Positions 1 to 8,516 of a stretch of 64,000 nt of DNA are shown one piece after another. The notes beneath the pieces are model-generated. The model saw only the letters and a program-made list of their open reading frames with translations. It did not search any database and was not told the origin of the DNA. Positions within the stretch are counted from its first letter, which is position 1. Each line of letters begins with the position of its first letter. The stretch is from Paenibacillus hemerocallicola. Lineage in GTDB: Bacteria; Bacillota; Bacilli; Paenibacillales; NBRC-103111. A program made the translations under genes and the position numbers. The stretch lies in NCBI RefSeq assembly GCF_006265175.1, contig NZ_VDCQ01000031.1:1-64000 (forward strand). Direction: 5' to 3'.

Positions 1-30
1 AATGTAACGTACAGTTCCTCCCCCACTAAT

Positions 31-66
31 AAATCCCCCCCTGGCTTCGGCTGACGGGGGATTTTT
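31..66. terminator. Factor-independent terminator hairpin
   Basis: AATCCCCC (32-39) pairs with GGGGGATT (56-63), followed on the + strand by a T-rich run. It would end a gene lying to the left of the window. It also lies just past the minus-strand gene that stops at 71, so it may act in both directions. Confidence 0.7.
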
Positions 67-70
67 ATTT

Positions 71-306
71 TTATGAAGAATGTCGGCCAGATCGTCCTCG
101 ATCCGTCAATCCAAACCACTCGTCATATACAACACAGTAAGCCGTATGCAGCGACCGCAGCTCGCCGATGAGCTGCTCGTCTGGCCGATCCTCGTCCGCC
201 AGTACCGAGCCCGTCTGGGCTGAACATAGATCGCCCGCATCGCGATCGGCTCAATATGATGGCGAAACATTTTAATGTAATCTGTCACTACTTTTTCCAA
301 ACCCAT
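71..306 (-). pseudogene. Small gene broken by an apparent frameshift, function unknown
   Basis: A good ribosome binding site (AAGGAGG, six bases before an ATG at 306) starts a frame reading MGLEKVVTDYIKMFRHH. After about 30 codons this frame turns into low-complexity Arg/Ser-rich sequence and stops at 106. A second frame, open from about 264 to its stop at 71, reads much more like protein (DEDRPDEQLIGELRSLHTAY, then CVVYDEW), but it has no start codon of its own and is closed upstream by TGA. The simplest reading is one gene of about 77 codons with a single-base shift between about 264 and 215. I do not recognise the family. A sequencing error would look the same. Confidence 0.4.
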
Positions 307-322
307 AAGCATCCTCCTTGTA

Positions 323-352
323 TTGCCGATCGAGAGGACATCCTGCTATAAT
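323..352 (+). promoter_or_regulatory. Sigma-A type promoter
   Basis: TTGCCG (323-328), an 18-base spacer and a perfect TATAAT (347-352). It points into the structured, non-coding segment at 359-424. Confidence 0.55.
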
Positions 353-358
353 ACTGGT

Positions 359-426
359 GCCACCCGTTCGGGTTGGTGGTTAGGGAAGCCGTTGTCTCTG
401 TGGTGGGGAGGCGGCATCCCTTTTAT
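359..426 (+). ncRNA. Candidate small RNA with terminator
   Basis: Starting a few bases after the TATAAT at 347-352, the predicted transcript has a first hairpin CCACC (360-364)/GGTGG (375-379). A second, larger hairpin follows, AGGGA-A-GCCG (382-391) with CGGC-A-TCCCT (412-421), ending in a T-run. There is no credible reading frame inside. The layout of promoter, short structured RNA and terminator resembles antitoxin RNAs of type I toxin-antitoxin pairs in Bacillales. I could not identify a convincing convergent toxin peptide, so that role is only an inference. Confidence 0.4.
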
Positions 427-598
427 TATTCAACCTCGGACCTGAAGCACTTGCTCGAAGTCCATGCATTCGAATTTGACGTTTAGATCCTGCGATTTCG
501 TGAGCGTCGTACTTGATTTGTTCGTTCAATGAGCAGGTGGCCACGATGAGCAATTGTACAGCGATTGGTTTTACAAGCTCGCCTAGTGCCAGATCCTA
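427..598. other. Gap with no recognisable gene
   Basis: No frame here has both a start with a ribosome binding site and protein-like composition. A minus-strand open frame with a hydrophobic patch (ELVKPIAVQLLIVATC) runs through it without a plausible start. It may be a remnant. Confidence 0.4.
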
Positions 599-1042
599 TT
601 ACTGCGCAGCTCGTTCATTATTCGAATGATCGTGCTTTGCCAGCCCAAGCGCATCCTTCAGTCCATTTTGCAGGATGAGCGAGAAGTTCAGCCCCGCTTT
701 GTCTCCTTCATCTCGCAGCCACTTCGGCAGCGTGCAGTTCTTTGTAACGGCCTTATTTGCGGCTGCATCACGGTACGGCGGAATGAACACTTCCAGAAAA
801 ACGATGCGGTCGCTGGCCTCCTCAAGTTCGATCTTCTCCGGCGCAGACGGATCTGGAAGGGGCTGTCCAGTCTCTTCAAGCTCGACGATCCGGAAGGCGA
901 GCAGTTCTTTCGCTCTTGCCAGCCCTTCAACCAGATCGACGGCTGTTACGGCAGCTCCGGGGAAGTCGGGAAAGTACATGCTCAGATTACTCTCGGTCTG
1001 CTCAATGACGACCGGGTACAGATAGTGGGTTTGAAATACCAT
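599..1042 (-). CDS. hicB: HicB-family antitoxin
   Basis: This 147-residue protein has the two-part HicB build. The N-terminal half is the degenerate RNase-H-like fold (YPVVIE, YFPDFPGAAVTAVDLVEGL, then GQPLPDPS). The C-terminal part (about 112-137, NCTLPKWLRDEGDKAGLNFS then LILQNGLKDALG) looks like a ribbon-helix-helix DNA-binding segment. It lies 15 bases downstream of hicA on the same strand, the usual toxin-first hicAB order, with AAGGAG before its ATG. By family knowledge it binds and neutralises HicA and represses the hicAB promoter. The N-terminal motif is unmistakable, and the DNA-binding class is inferred from sequence pattern only. Confidence 0.88.
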   Translation of the reverse strand: MVFQTHYLYPVVIEQTESNLSMYFPDFPGAAVTAVDLVEGLARAKELLAFRIVELEETGQPLPDPSAPEKIELEEASDRIVFLEVFIPPYRDAAANKAVTKNCTLPKWLRDEGDKAGLNFSLILQNGLKDALGLAKHDHSNNERAAQ

Positions 1043-1057
1043 TCTTTCACGCTCCTT

Positions 1058-1303
1058 TTAAGAAGTAAGGGGGAGAGATAGCCGGGGGTATAAGTTAACC
1101 CCGGACTGGCGCTCGATGCTTTTCAGCGTTCCTTTTGCAATTGTGTCTCCCAAGCCGTGAACGCTGATGTCAGCGTATTTCGTGGGGTCTGTTGAGCTTA
1201 TGTAGCGCCGGTGGCTTGTGCCGTTGCCGTGATTCGGTGACTCGACGAACCCGGCTTTCTTTAATGCTTTGATGACCTCTCGCACCGTTCGCTGTTTCCC
1301 CAC
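1058..1303 (-). CDS. hicA: HicA-family toxin (mRNA interferase)
   Basis: This 81-residue protein starts at GTG with AAGGAGG seven bases upstream. It has the double-stranded-RNA-binding-like HicA fold: REVIKALKKAGF at the N-terminus, then GTSHRRY with the conserved catalytic His (about residue 31), and finally the IAKGTLKSIERQSGV helix. HicA toxins cleave mRNA and tmRNA and are held inactive by the partner HicB encoded immediately downstream. The length is typical for the family. The pair sits in an accessory stretch just outside the conserved rsmD block, which fits a mobile or addiction module. The C-terminal tail NLYPRLSLPLTS is not part of the family core. Confidence 0.9.
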   Translation of the reverse strand: MGKQRTVREVIKALKKAGFVESPNHGNGTSHRRYISSTDPTKYADISVHGLGDTIAKGTLKSIERQSGVNLYPRLSLPLTS

Positions 1304-1327
1304 TCCCTGACCTCCTTTCTGTTTTTT

Positions 1328-1357
1328 ATTATAACACGCACTATAATGCGCATTGAA
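1328..1357 (-). promoter_or_regulatory. hicAB promoter with overlapping palindrome
   Basis: On the minus strand TTCAAT (1357-1352), an 18-base spacer and TATAAT (1333-1328) precede hicA. A near-perfect palindrome CGCACTATAATGCG (1337-1350) fills the spacer. HicB autorepression is known in the family, so this palindrome is the natural operator candidate. Confidence 0.5.
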
Positions 1358-1456
1358 TAATTACAAAATTCGCCGCGTATATATTTAAGTTTAACTGTTC
1401 TGCATGCGATCACTCTCCGATTAAATGATTGCGTTTTGCGAAGAAAGCAGTCTTAG

Positions 1457-1504
1457 ATTCAAGTCAAATTAGGTACCCAATCGGTACCCAATCGAAAAAT
1501 ATGA
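1457..1504 (+). pseudogene. Possible C-terminal tail of a tyrosine integrase
   Basis: The plus-strand frame between a TAG (1454-1456) and TGA (1502-1504) reads IQVKLGTQSVPNRKI. Many Gram-positive prophage integrases end in a similar LGT-x-SVP tail, so this may be the last codons of a lost integrase. The segment contains an exact tandem repeat of the 11-mer GGTACCCAATC (1472-1482 and 1483-1493). It is very short and the call is tentative. Confidence 0.25.
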
Positions 1505-1529
1505 GTGTAGATGTCGAAATGAAAACAAC

Positions 1530-1559
1530 AAAAAAACCGCTCCCCACAAGGGGTAGCGG
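1530..1559 (-). terminator. Terminator-like hairpin
   Basis: CCGCT-CCCC (1537-1545) pairs with GGGG-T-AGCGG (1550-1559), and a run of seven A on the + strand gives the T-tract for minus-strand transcription. No gene it would serve is recognisable to its right. Confidence 0.5.
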
Positions 1560-1845
1560 ATCATAGTCTCGGGGGCCGCTTGCGCGAACCCCCTCATGGG
1601 AGAGGAGAAACCGGACGAAGAGCTTATGGGGAAACGTAAGTCTTCTCCGCGGTTGTCTACGACACTTTTTGGATGTCGATATCTTCAATATTCCCGTTTC
1701 GGAAAAAGATATACGTGACCCGGCAAAATTTTTGTGGTTTATTTGCTGAATATGTTACGATAGCAACAACAAATCCGTCGGTTATGCGGCCCTCGGGTTC
1801 CGACCGTATGGAGACATACATATCGCACAAGTTTGGGGTGGAAGC
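1560..1845. other. Gap upstream of rsmD, no recognisable gene
   Basis: Short plus-strand frames exist (one from ATG 1597 reads MGEEKPDEELMGKRKSS; another, without a start, reads DVDIFNIPVSEKDIRDPAKF). Neither is long enough nor has a matching ribosome binding site. The protein-like composition in two frames suggests a decayed gene. Confidence 0.35.
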
Positions 1846-2936
<1,091 letters not shown>

Positions 2937-2962
2937 ATCAGGTGCGGCACCGGAGGTTGATT

Positions 2963-4243
2963 TCATTTCGCTTTGCCTAAGCGCAGGAAGACCGACACGA
3001 TTAGCGATAAACCGATCGCGATGGCAAGCAGGACGGCCAGTTCGATGAGCCGATGGGGAACAACGGTCCAAACGCTCCATGAAGTAAGGCCATTATGGGG
3101 CGAACGAGAGGCCGGGTCGGACAGAAAGCTCGGTAACGAGCCATGAAACCAGCCGGTCAACGGGCGCCAGAGCAAAAGCGTAAGGACGAACGATAATCCG
3201 GCGTGCACGATACGGGAAAGCAGGAAATACCGGTAACGCAGGTCGGTATGGCGTATGGCGGTCTGCACTTGCAAATGGACGGCCAGTCCGCTCCAAGCAA
3301 GCGCGGCCCCGATCAATGCGGCTGTCACTGAAGCGGGCAAGCGGGGTTGCCCTAACAGGTAAGTGCCGACATGAACCTCGAGCAGGCCGGAAAGACCGCT
3401 TTTTATCGATTCGACCGGTGAGGGCATGTTCGGTACGGCCATTGCAACGGCTTCCGACAATAGCCGAGCGATTCCGACCGTATCCATGACGCCCAGCATG
3501 ACGGAAAATACGATCATCGTCCCGCCGATCATCATTAAGCTCTGAATCGCGCCGGATACCGAATCGCCGAGCAGCTTGCCGAACGAGCGCCCATCCTCCA
3601 GACGGGCATGATGCATATCGGACAATGCCCGGACGATGATCGGCTTGCGGGCGTCCTTTGCCTTCCTATTCGCGAGCAGCGGTGTCGGAGCTAACGTTGC
3701 GCTGTCCGTGCCGCGCCAAAAAAAACGGAGCAGCAATACGGTGCCTATCGCCGAAACATAATGAACGATAGCAATGACGACTCCGGTTGCGACATTATGA
3801 AGAAATCCGGCTCCGATTACCGTCAGTATAAAAAAAGGGCTTGCCACATGGGAGAGCGCGAGAAGGCGTTCTCCCTCTTCCCGGCTGACGAGGTTTTCCC
3901 GGCGAAGCTTGCCGGCCGCTTCGGCACCCGCAGGCATGCCGGTAACCGCACCGATCGCGATGGCCCAGCCGCCATGGCCGGGAAGGCGGAACATGAAGCG
4001 CATCAGCGGCTCCAGCATCGTTCCGAGGCCCCGGACCGCTCCGAAGCCGCTCATCATTTCGCTCAGCATCAAAAACGGAAGCATCGACGGGAACACGATG
4101 GTCCACCATATCGTCAACCCTCCTAGCGAGGATTGAAAAGCGCGTTCCGGAAAAAACAGGATCGAGAGCACCAAGATAGCCGTCAGCATCGCGAGCGTTA
4201 CCGTATATTCGCGGCTTCTCGCGTGAAACATCCCGATTCGCAT
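2963..4243 (-). CDS. ylbJ: Sporulation integral membrane protein YlbJ
   Basis: This polytopic membrane protein of 426 residues belongs to the nucleoside-recognition (Gate) superfamily. In B. subtilis YlbJ is a mother-cell protein needed for spore cortex formation. Visible segments include a first membrane helix (TLAMLTAILVLSILFF), the loop WWTIVFPSMLPFLMLSEMM, the conserved GAVTGMPAGAE, SHVASPFFILTVIG and a second Gate-like repeat around MMIGGTMIVFSVMLGVM. The start is placed at ATG 4243, eight bases after GGAGG. A longer TTG-start version (4258) would overlap that site. It is convergent with coaD and divergent from the Lon-like protease gene. Confidence 0.88.
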   Translation of the reverse strand: MRIGMFHARSREYTVTLAMLTAILVLSILFFPERAFQSSLGGLTIWWTIVFPSMLPFLMLSEMMSGFGAVRGLGTMLEPLMRFMFRLPGHGGWAIAIGAVTGMPAGAEAAGKLRRENLVSREEGERLLALSHVASPFFILTVIGAGFLHNVATGVVIAIVHYVSAIGTVLLLRFFWRGTDSATLAPTPLLANRKAKDARKPIIVRALSDMHHARLEDGRSFGKLLGDSVSGAIQSLMMIGGTMIVFSVMLGVMDTVGIARLLSEAVAMAVPNMPSPVESIKSGLSGLLEVHVGTYLLGQPRLPASVTAALIGAALAWSGLAVHLQVQTAIRHTDLRYRYFLLSRIVHAGLSFVLTLLLWRPLTGWFHGSLPSFLSDPASRSPHNGLTSWSVWTVVPHRLIELAVLLAIAIGLSLIVSVFLRLGKAK

Positions 4244-4353
4244 CAGTATCGCCTCCAATTGGATGGGTGCTACATGTTTACGCGAAGCGGCCGCCCTTTA
4301 GACCAAGCCTGACGGCATAGCGCGGAGAAGGAGCATGGAAGGAGAGTCATACC

Positions 4354-5490
4354 TTGATCGACTATCGACAAAGAGAACGCAACAAACTGAAGTGGACTCG
4401 CGGCTTCCTATCCTCATTCCTCATTACGCTTACGATCGTTTACGCCTTCTATTTCATTCCGGTACCCTATTACATTTACAAGCCCGGGACGGCAGAGGCG
4501 ATTAAACCGATGGTCCGAGTAGCGAGCGGCGACGAGGAAGAGAAAGGCGCATTTATGCTGACAACGGTAACGATGGGCCGCTCCAGCATATTCAGCTATT
4601 TGACCGCCAAACTGAGCCCGAACACGGAAATCCGCAAAAAAGAAGAGGTGCTGCGGGGAAGCTCGGAGAAAGAATATTCGACCCGGCAGGAATACGTCAT
4701 GCTGGATTCGCAGAGCAGCGCCATACAAGCGGCCTACAAGCAGGCGGGCATAACGTACAAAATCGATTCGCAGGGCGTTCTCGTCATGCAGACGATGGAA
4801 GGGTACCCGGCCGACGGCATTCTCCAACCGGGCGATAAAATCGTGAAGGTCGGCTCCAAAACGATCGTCAAGCACGAGGATATTTTGAACGAGCTGAAGG
4901 AGCGCAAAGCCGGGGAGTCGATCGAGGTAACCGTCACGCGGGGCAAGACGGAGAAAAAAGTGGCCGTAACGCTGCAAGATTTGAACGTAGTGGACAAGGA
5001 GAAGGGGCGCACCGGCACTGCGGCCGGAACGGACACCTCCGTGCCGCGTATCGGCTTCGGCATCTCGACGGCGGAGCTGCTCGAGATCGCACCGGAGCAA
5101 GGGGACAAAAAAGTAACGATCGATGCCGGCGAAATAGGCGGACCTTCAGCCGGATTGTTGTTTTCGCTGGAAATTTATAACCAGCTCACGCCGGGGGACT
5201 TGTCCAAAGGATACCGGATCGCCGGTACGGGCACCATCGACGCGAAGGGCACCGTATGCTCAATCGGAGGCATCCGTCAAAAAATCGTCGCCGCGGACCG
5301 GGAGAAGGCCGATATTTTCTTCGCGCCCGTGGACCGCAAAAAAGGGGAGTGCAGCCTTGCCGCCGACGTGCCGAACGCATCCGACGCGGCGGATCAGGCG
5401 GGCAAGATCGGTACGAAGATGAAAGTGGTTCCCGTCGCCACGCTGGATGACGCCGTTCGCTATTTGGCAGGATTGCAGCCGAAAACATAG
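4354..5490 (+). CDS. ylbL: YlbL/SepM-type membrane Lon-like serine protease with PDZ domain
   Basis: The 378-residue protein has one N-terminal membrane helix (about 18-35), a PDZ domain (about 125-208, GYPADGILQPGDKI) and a C-terminal Lon-type S16 protease domain. The catalytic dyad is visible as Ser265 in GEIGGPSAGLLF and Lys310 in GGIRQKIVAA. Family members anchor to the membrane and cleave substrates on the outside, such as SepM on competence pheromone. The B. subtilis substrate is not settled from sequence. The TTG start has GGAAGGAGAG upstream. The gene ends one base from tmcAL on the other strand, tail to tail, with no room for a separate terminator. Confidence 0.92.
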   Translation: MIDYRQRERNKLKWTRGFLSSFLITLTIVYAFYFIPVPYYIYKPGTAEAIKPMVRVASGDEEEKGAFMLTTVTMGRSSIFSYLTAKLSPNTEIRKKEEVLRGSSEKEYSTRQEYVMLDSQSSAIQAAYKQAGITYKIDSQGVLVMQTMEGYPADGILQPGDKIVKVGSKTIVKHEDILNELKERKAGESIEVTVTRGKTEKKVAVTLQDLNVVDKEKGRTGTAAGTDTSVPRIGFGISTAELLEIAPEQGDKKVTIDAGEIGGPSAGLLFSLEIYNQLTPGDLSKGYRIAGTGTIDAKGTVCSIGGIRQKIVAADREKADIFFAPVDRKKGECSLAADVPNASDAADQAGKIGTKMKVVPVATLDDAVRYLAGLQPKT

Positions 5491-5491
5491 A

Positions 5492-6811
5492 TCATACGCC
5501 CTGATCTTGCTCGTCTCCCAGACGGAGCGGCGGTTGGGAATAATCGCGAGACAGATCTTGCTGGGATGGCGAACGGTACGCCAAAGCATGGACGGCGGCT
5601 GCCTGAATGTCGAGGTCCAGGAACGGATGACGGCAGGAAGCCGTCCTCGTGACGACAGGGACTGCGGCCGTTTTTCGCATCGTCTTCAGCAGCATTTGTC
5701 CGCGAGGGGAGAAGCCGAGTACGCGCAAATACGGGACGCCCCGGCGCAGCAGCCCGATCGACAGCGCGTCTTTGCGGTGATTCAGCAAAATGCGCGTCAT
5801 CGTTCGCTGCAGCTTGGTACGCGTATATCGTTTCGTCTTTAAAGCATGCATCAGCTGCTCGAACGGCTGGCCCCCGTCCGGATTCACGGTGCCTATCGCA
5901 CGTTTGATACGGTGCTCCAATCCTTCGGTCACCTCGCCGTACTCGGACAGCTCGGCCGTGCCGGTGACGGCAATGCGCGCGAATAGCGTCCGGAAAAACG
6001 ATTCCCAGTTCACCGGTGCGCGTCCGGCGGCCAATTCCCGGCGCAGGATGCTCCAGGTGTATTCCGGTACGAAAGGACGCAAGGCGTTTGCATTTGCATC
6101 CGTGTCCTCGGCAAGCAGCTTGCGGAGCGCCGTAGCGCTGGCGATGCGCTCGTCGGAAATATCCGTTTGACTATAGCCGGCTTTATGGCGGCGTATCGTG
6201 CAGGGGCGCATCTTGCCTTTCAGCCGCTCCAAGGCAAGCAAATAATGAAGGCCCAACGTATTGTTCGGCTGGGCCAGCCATTCGTGATCACGCTCCTCCA
6301 GCAGCGATCCGGCTGCCGCCGCATAAGCGGACGGGTAGCTGGCCCCGCTTTTTAACCGGGCCCGAATCGTGTCGCGAAAAGCGGTAGAACCAGAGCCGGC
6401 ATCTCCCGATCCGGTCTCCGATAAGTCCTGCGGCAAGCTGGAGCGGTCCTCGGCATGAAGCCGTCTCGCCGTCGACTGCAGCCGTTCAAGATCGCCGCTC
6501 TCGCTGCCGAAGCAGAAGGCGTCGACGACACCCGTAGCTTCGAGAGCCGATACGGCGCCGAAAGCGAACCATTCGGCAGGCTGCGTCGAATAAGCGACGG
6601 GCAGCTCGATCACGAGATCGGCTCCCATCGCGAGCGCCATTTCGGTGCGCGCCCATTTGTTCACGAGAGCGGGTTCGCCCCGCTGGAGGAAGCTGCCGCT
6701 CATGACGGCGACGACGGCATCCGCCTCTGATACAATCTTGCTTTGTTGGAAATGATAAACGTGGCCGTTATGCAGAGGATTGTATTCGACAATAATTCCG
6801 ACCGTTTTCAA
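5492..6811 (-). CDS. tmcAL: tRNA(Met) cytidine acetate ligase TmcAL (YlbM)
   Basis: TmcAL forms N4-acetylcytidine at the wobble base of elongator tRNA-Met using acetate and ATP. The N-terminal nucleotidyltransferase motif KTVGIIVEYNPLHNGH with its HxGH box is diagnostic, followed by MSGSFLQRGEPALVNKWART and the substrate loops DISDERIASATALRK. The start is placed at TTG 6811, six bases after AAGGAGTT, giving 439 residues. A longer ATG frame exists but leaves that ribosome binding site internal. The gene is divergent from yceD-rpmF, whose promoter begins 88 bases away. Confidence 0.9.
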   Translation of the reverse strand: MKTVGIIVEYNPLHNGHVYHFQQSKIVSEADAVVAVMSGSFLQRGEPALVNKWARTEMALAMGADLVIELPVAYSTQPAEWFAFGAVSALEATGVVDAFCFGSESGDLERLQSTARRLHAEDRSSLPQDLSETGSGDAGSGSTAFRDTIRARLKSGASYPSAYAAAAGSLLEERDHEWLAQPNNTLGLHYLLALERLKGKMRPCTIRRHKAGYSQTDISDERIASATALRKLLAEDTDANANALRPFVPEYTWSILRRELAAGRAPVNWESFFRTLFARIAVTGTAELSEYGEVTEGLEHRIKRAIGTVNPDGGQPFEQLMHALKTKRYTRTKLQRTMTRILLNHRKDALSIGLLRRGVPYLRVLGFSPRGQMLLKTMRKTAAVPVVTRTASCRHPFLDLDIQAAAVHALAYRSPSQQDLSRDYSQPPLRLGDEQDQGV

Positions 6812-6898
6812 TGGAAGAACTCCTTGTCCGTAATTGTCTCTCATTACTGCTTCGCGGGCAAATCCTTACCCCATATACTATATCATGCAGTGAAAATG

Positions 6899-6928
6899 TT
6901 GACAAAGCAGGAACAGAATCGATATAAT
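6899..6928 (+). promoter_or_regulatory. Strong sigma-A promoter of yceD-rpmF
   Basis: A perfect TTGACA (6899-6904), an 18-base spacer and a perfect TATAAT (6923-6928) lie 28 bases before the yceD start. Confidence 0.85.
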
Positions 6929-6955
6929 AGTCTATGTTTGTTTGGAGTGATTAAC

Positions 6956-7468
6956 ATGCATTTAAACATTCGGGATTTGGCTTCCCATTCGGGACAGGTC
7001 CGGCATGCCGAAGACATGGATGTCGGGCATTTGTTTCAAGGGGAGAGCGATGTAACGCGTGTCGAACCGCTTCGCGTCGATGTGCGGGCCATGACCGATT
7101 CCGGCATTGTGGATGTATCCGGAACGATGACCCTGCTCGCCGAATTCGTTTGCTCGCGCTGTCTTACCCAGTACGGCCAGCGGCTGTCTATTCCGTTCAG
7201 GGAAAGATTCACGCGAGACAAAGGACGTTCGGACGCCGATGAAGACGATTTGCACGTGATCAACGAAGACGTCGTCGACCTGACGCCGTACGTCGAAGAG
7301 AGCGTCCTGCTCGGCTTGCCTTACATTCCGGTATGCACTCCAGAATGCAAAGGCTTGAATCCGGAGACGGGGGCGAATCTGAATATCGATCCCGCGGCCC
7401 TACCGGAAGCGCGAATCGATCCGCGATTGGCCGTGTTACAGCAATTGCTAGACAAAGGGAAAGAGTAG
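6956..7468 (+). CDS. yceD: YceD/DUF177 family protein (YlbN), linked to 23S rRNA accumulation
   Basis: This 170-residue protein of the YceD family is almost always encoded next to rpmF. In E. coli and plants the family promotes accumulation of 23S rRNA. The C-terminal half carries the family signature: CSRCL and later CTPECKGL (a pair of CxxC/CxxxC motifs), with [20 protein letters not shown] and the closing [11 protein letters not shown]. The ATG at 6956 has TTTGGAG eight bases upstream. Stop to rpmF start is 28 bases, so both are expected on one transcript from the promoter at 6899. Confidence 0.9.
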   Translation: MHLNIRDLASHSGQVRHAEDMDVGHLFQGESDVTRVEPLRVDVRAMTDSGIVDVSGTMTLLAEFVCSRCLTQYGQRLSIPFRERFTRDKGRSDADEDDLHVINEDVVDLTPYVEESVLLGLPYIPVCTPECKGLNPETGANLNIDPAALPEARIDPRLAVLQQLLDKGKE

Positions 7469-7496
7469 TCATAAGATTTGTGAAGGAGGTGGGAAT

Positions 7497-7670
7497 ATGG
7501 CAGTTCCTTTTCGAAGAACTTCTAAAGCGACCCGCGACAAACGCCGTACTCACTTTAAATTGTCCGTACCGGGCATGGTAAAATGCGAAAATTGCGGAGA
7601 ATTCAAGCTCGCTCACCGCGTTTGCAAAGTGTGCGGAACTTACAAGGGCAGAGAGATCGTCAAGCAGTAA
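7497..7670 (+). CDS. rpmF: 50S ribosomal protein L32
   Basis: This 57-residue basic protein begins [20 protein letters not shown] and carries the L32 zinc-binding quartet as CENC (30-33) and CKVC (43-46), ending GREIVKQ. It is a structural component of the large ribosomal subunit. The Cys-containing form is the zinc-dependent paralogue, so zinc limitation may affect it. GAAGGAGGTGG precedes the ATG. A terminator follows directly. Confidence 0.97.
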   Translation: MAVPFRRTSKATRDKRRTHFKLSVPGMVKCENCGEFKLAHRVCKVCGTYKGREIVKQ

Positions 7671-7687
7671 TAACGGATGCTTGCAAG

Positions 7688-7716
7688 AGCACTTCATTTC
7701 GATGAGGTGCTTTTTT
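7688..7716 (+). terminator. Terminator after rpmF
   Basis: AGCACTTCAT (7688-7697) pairs with ATGAGGTGCT (7702-7711) around a TTCG loop, followed by TTTTTC. Confidence 0.9.
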
Positions 7717-7817
7717 CTTTTTTCGGAGAACTTTTCGGATAATGTCCATCGGAGATCGCCGCTTTCGAGGGGATCGTTCGCGGAGTAGAAATACTTTCTT
7801 TTTCAACCGGAATAATT

Positions 7818-7845
7818 TATACTAACGTTTAGTACCTGGTAATAA
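7818..7845 (+). promoter_or_regulatory. FapR operator with overlapping -10 region
   Basis: The 17-base inverted repeat TTAGTACCTGGTAATAA (7829-7845) closely matches the known FapR box, with the core TTAGTACC intact. A -10-like TATACT lies at 7818-7823 just before it, so the operator covers the start region of the fapR-plsX-fab transcript. FapR leaves such sites when malonyl-CoA binds it. Confidence 0.85.
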
Positions 7846-7901
7846 TCGATACGTCGATTCATATAGCGAAACGAGCGAAACGCACGAAGATCCGAAAGTG
7901 G

Positions 7902-8516
7902 GTGCCCGTCATCGAACGAATGCCAAAACGTCAACGCCAGCAGCAGTTGGCCAAGGAGCTTGAACGGAATCCGTTCGTCACGGACGAGGAGCTTACCCGC
8001 ATGTTCAAGGTAAGCATCCAAACGATTCGTCTCGACCGGCTGGAGCTAGGCATTCCGGAGCTTCGGGAACGGCTGAAGCTGATGGCCGAGCGGACATACG
8101 ATCAAGTGCGGTCTTTGCCCCTTCACGAGGTAATCGGAGACGTTATAGACCTGCAGCTGGACAAGAGCGGAATATCGATGTTCGAAATCAAGGAGGAGCA
8201 TGTGTTTTCCCGGACGAAAATAGCCCGCGGCCACCATGTCTTCTCACAGGCGAATTCGCTTGCGATCGCCGTGATCAACAATGAAATGGCATTGACCGCA
8301 TCGGCGGACATCCGGTTTATCCGGTCGGTGAAGCTGGGCGAGAAATGCATCGCGAAAGCGTATGTCCGCACCGTGTCCGGACAAAAGGGGAAAGCGAAGG
8401 TCGAAGTGTTCACGTACGTCGGGGAAGAGACGGTGTTTCACGGAAACTTCATGATCTACCGGTCTCCGAGCGAATTGAACGAAAGAGGGGAAGAGCTGCA
8501 TGCGAATCGCGATTGA
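7902..8516 (+). CDS. fapR: FapR, malonyl-CoA-responsive repressor of lipid synthesis genes
   Basis: FapR represses fatty-acid and phospholipid genes and is released by malonyl-CoA. The N-terminal helix-turn-helix reads FVTDEELTRMFKVSIQTIRL followed by DRLELGIPELRERLK. A hotdog-fold effector domain follows, with conserved GHHVFSQANSLAIAVINNE and the strand ALTASADIRFIRSVKLGE. The first in-frame start is GTG 7902; ATG 7920 (MPKRQRQQQ) is also possible and neither has a strong ribosome binding site. It lies 56 bases after its own operator and overlaps plsX by 17 bases, a tight operon head. Confidence 0.93.
   Translation: MPVIERMPKRQRQQQLAKELERNPFVTDEELTRMFKVSIQTIRLDRLELGIPELRERLKLMAERTYDQVRSLPLHEVIGDVIDLQLDKSGISMFEIKEEHVFSRTKIARGHHVFSQANSLAIAVINNEMALTASADIRFIRSVKLGEKCIAKAYVRTVSGQKGKAKVEVFTYVGEETVFHGNFMIYRSPSELNERGEELHANRD

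Noticed and set aside
1464-1688. 74-codon minus-strand frame
   Set aside because: It contains the terminator hairpin at 1530-1559, has no ribosome binding site and has low-complexity residues.
4734-5108. Ser-rich frames opposite the Lon-like protease gene
   Set aside because: Antisense shadows. The plus strand contains the PDZ and protease motifs.
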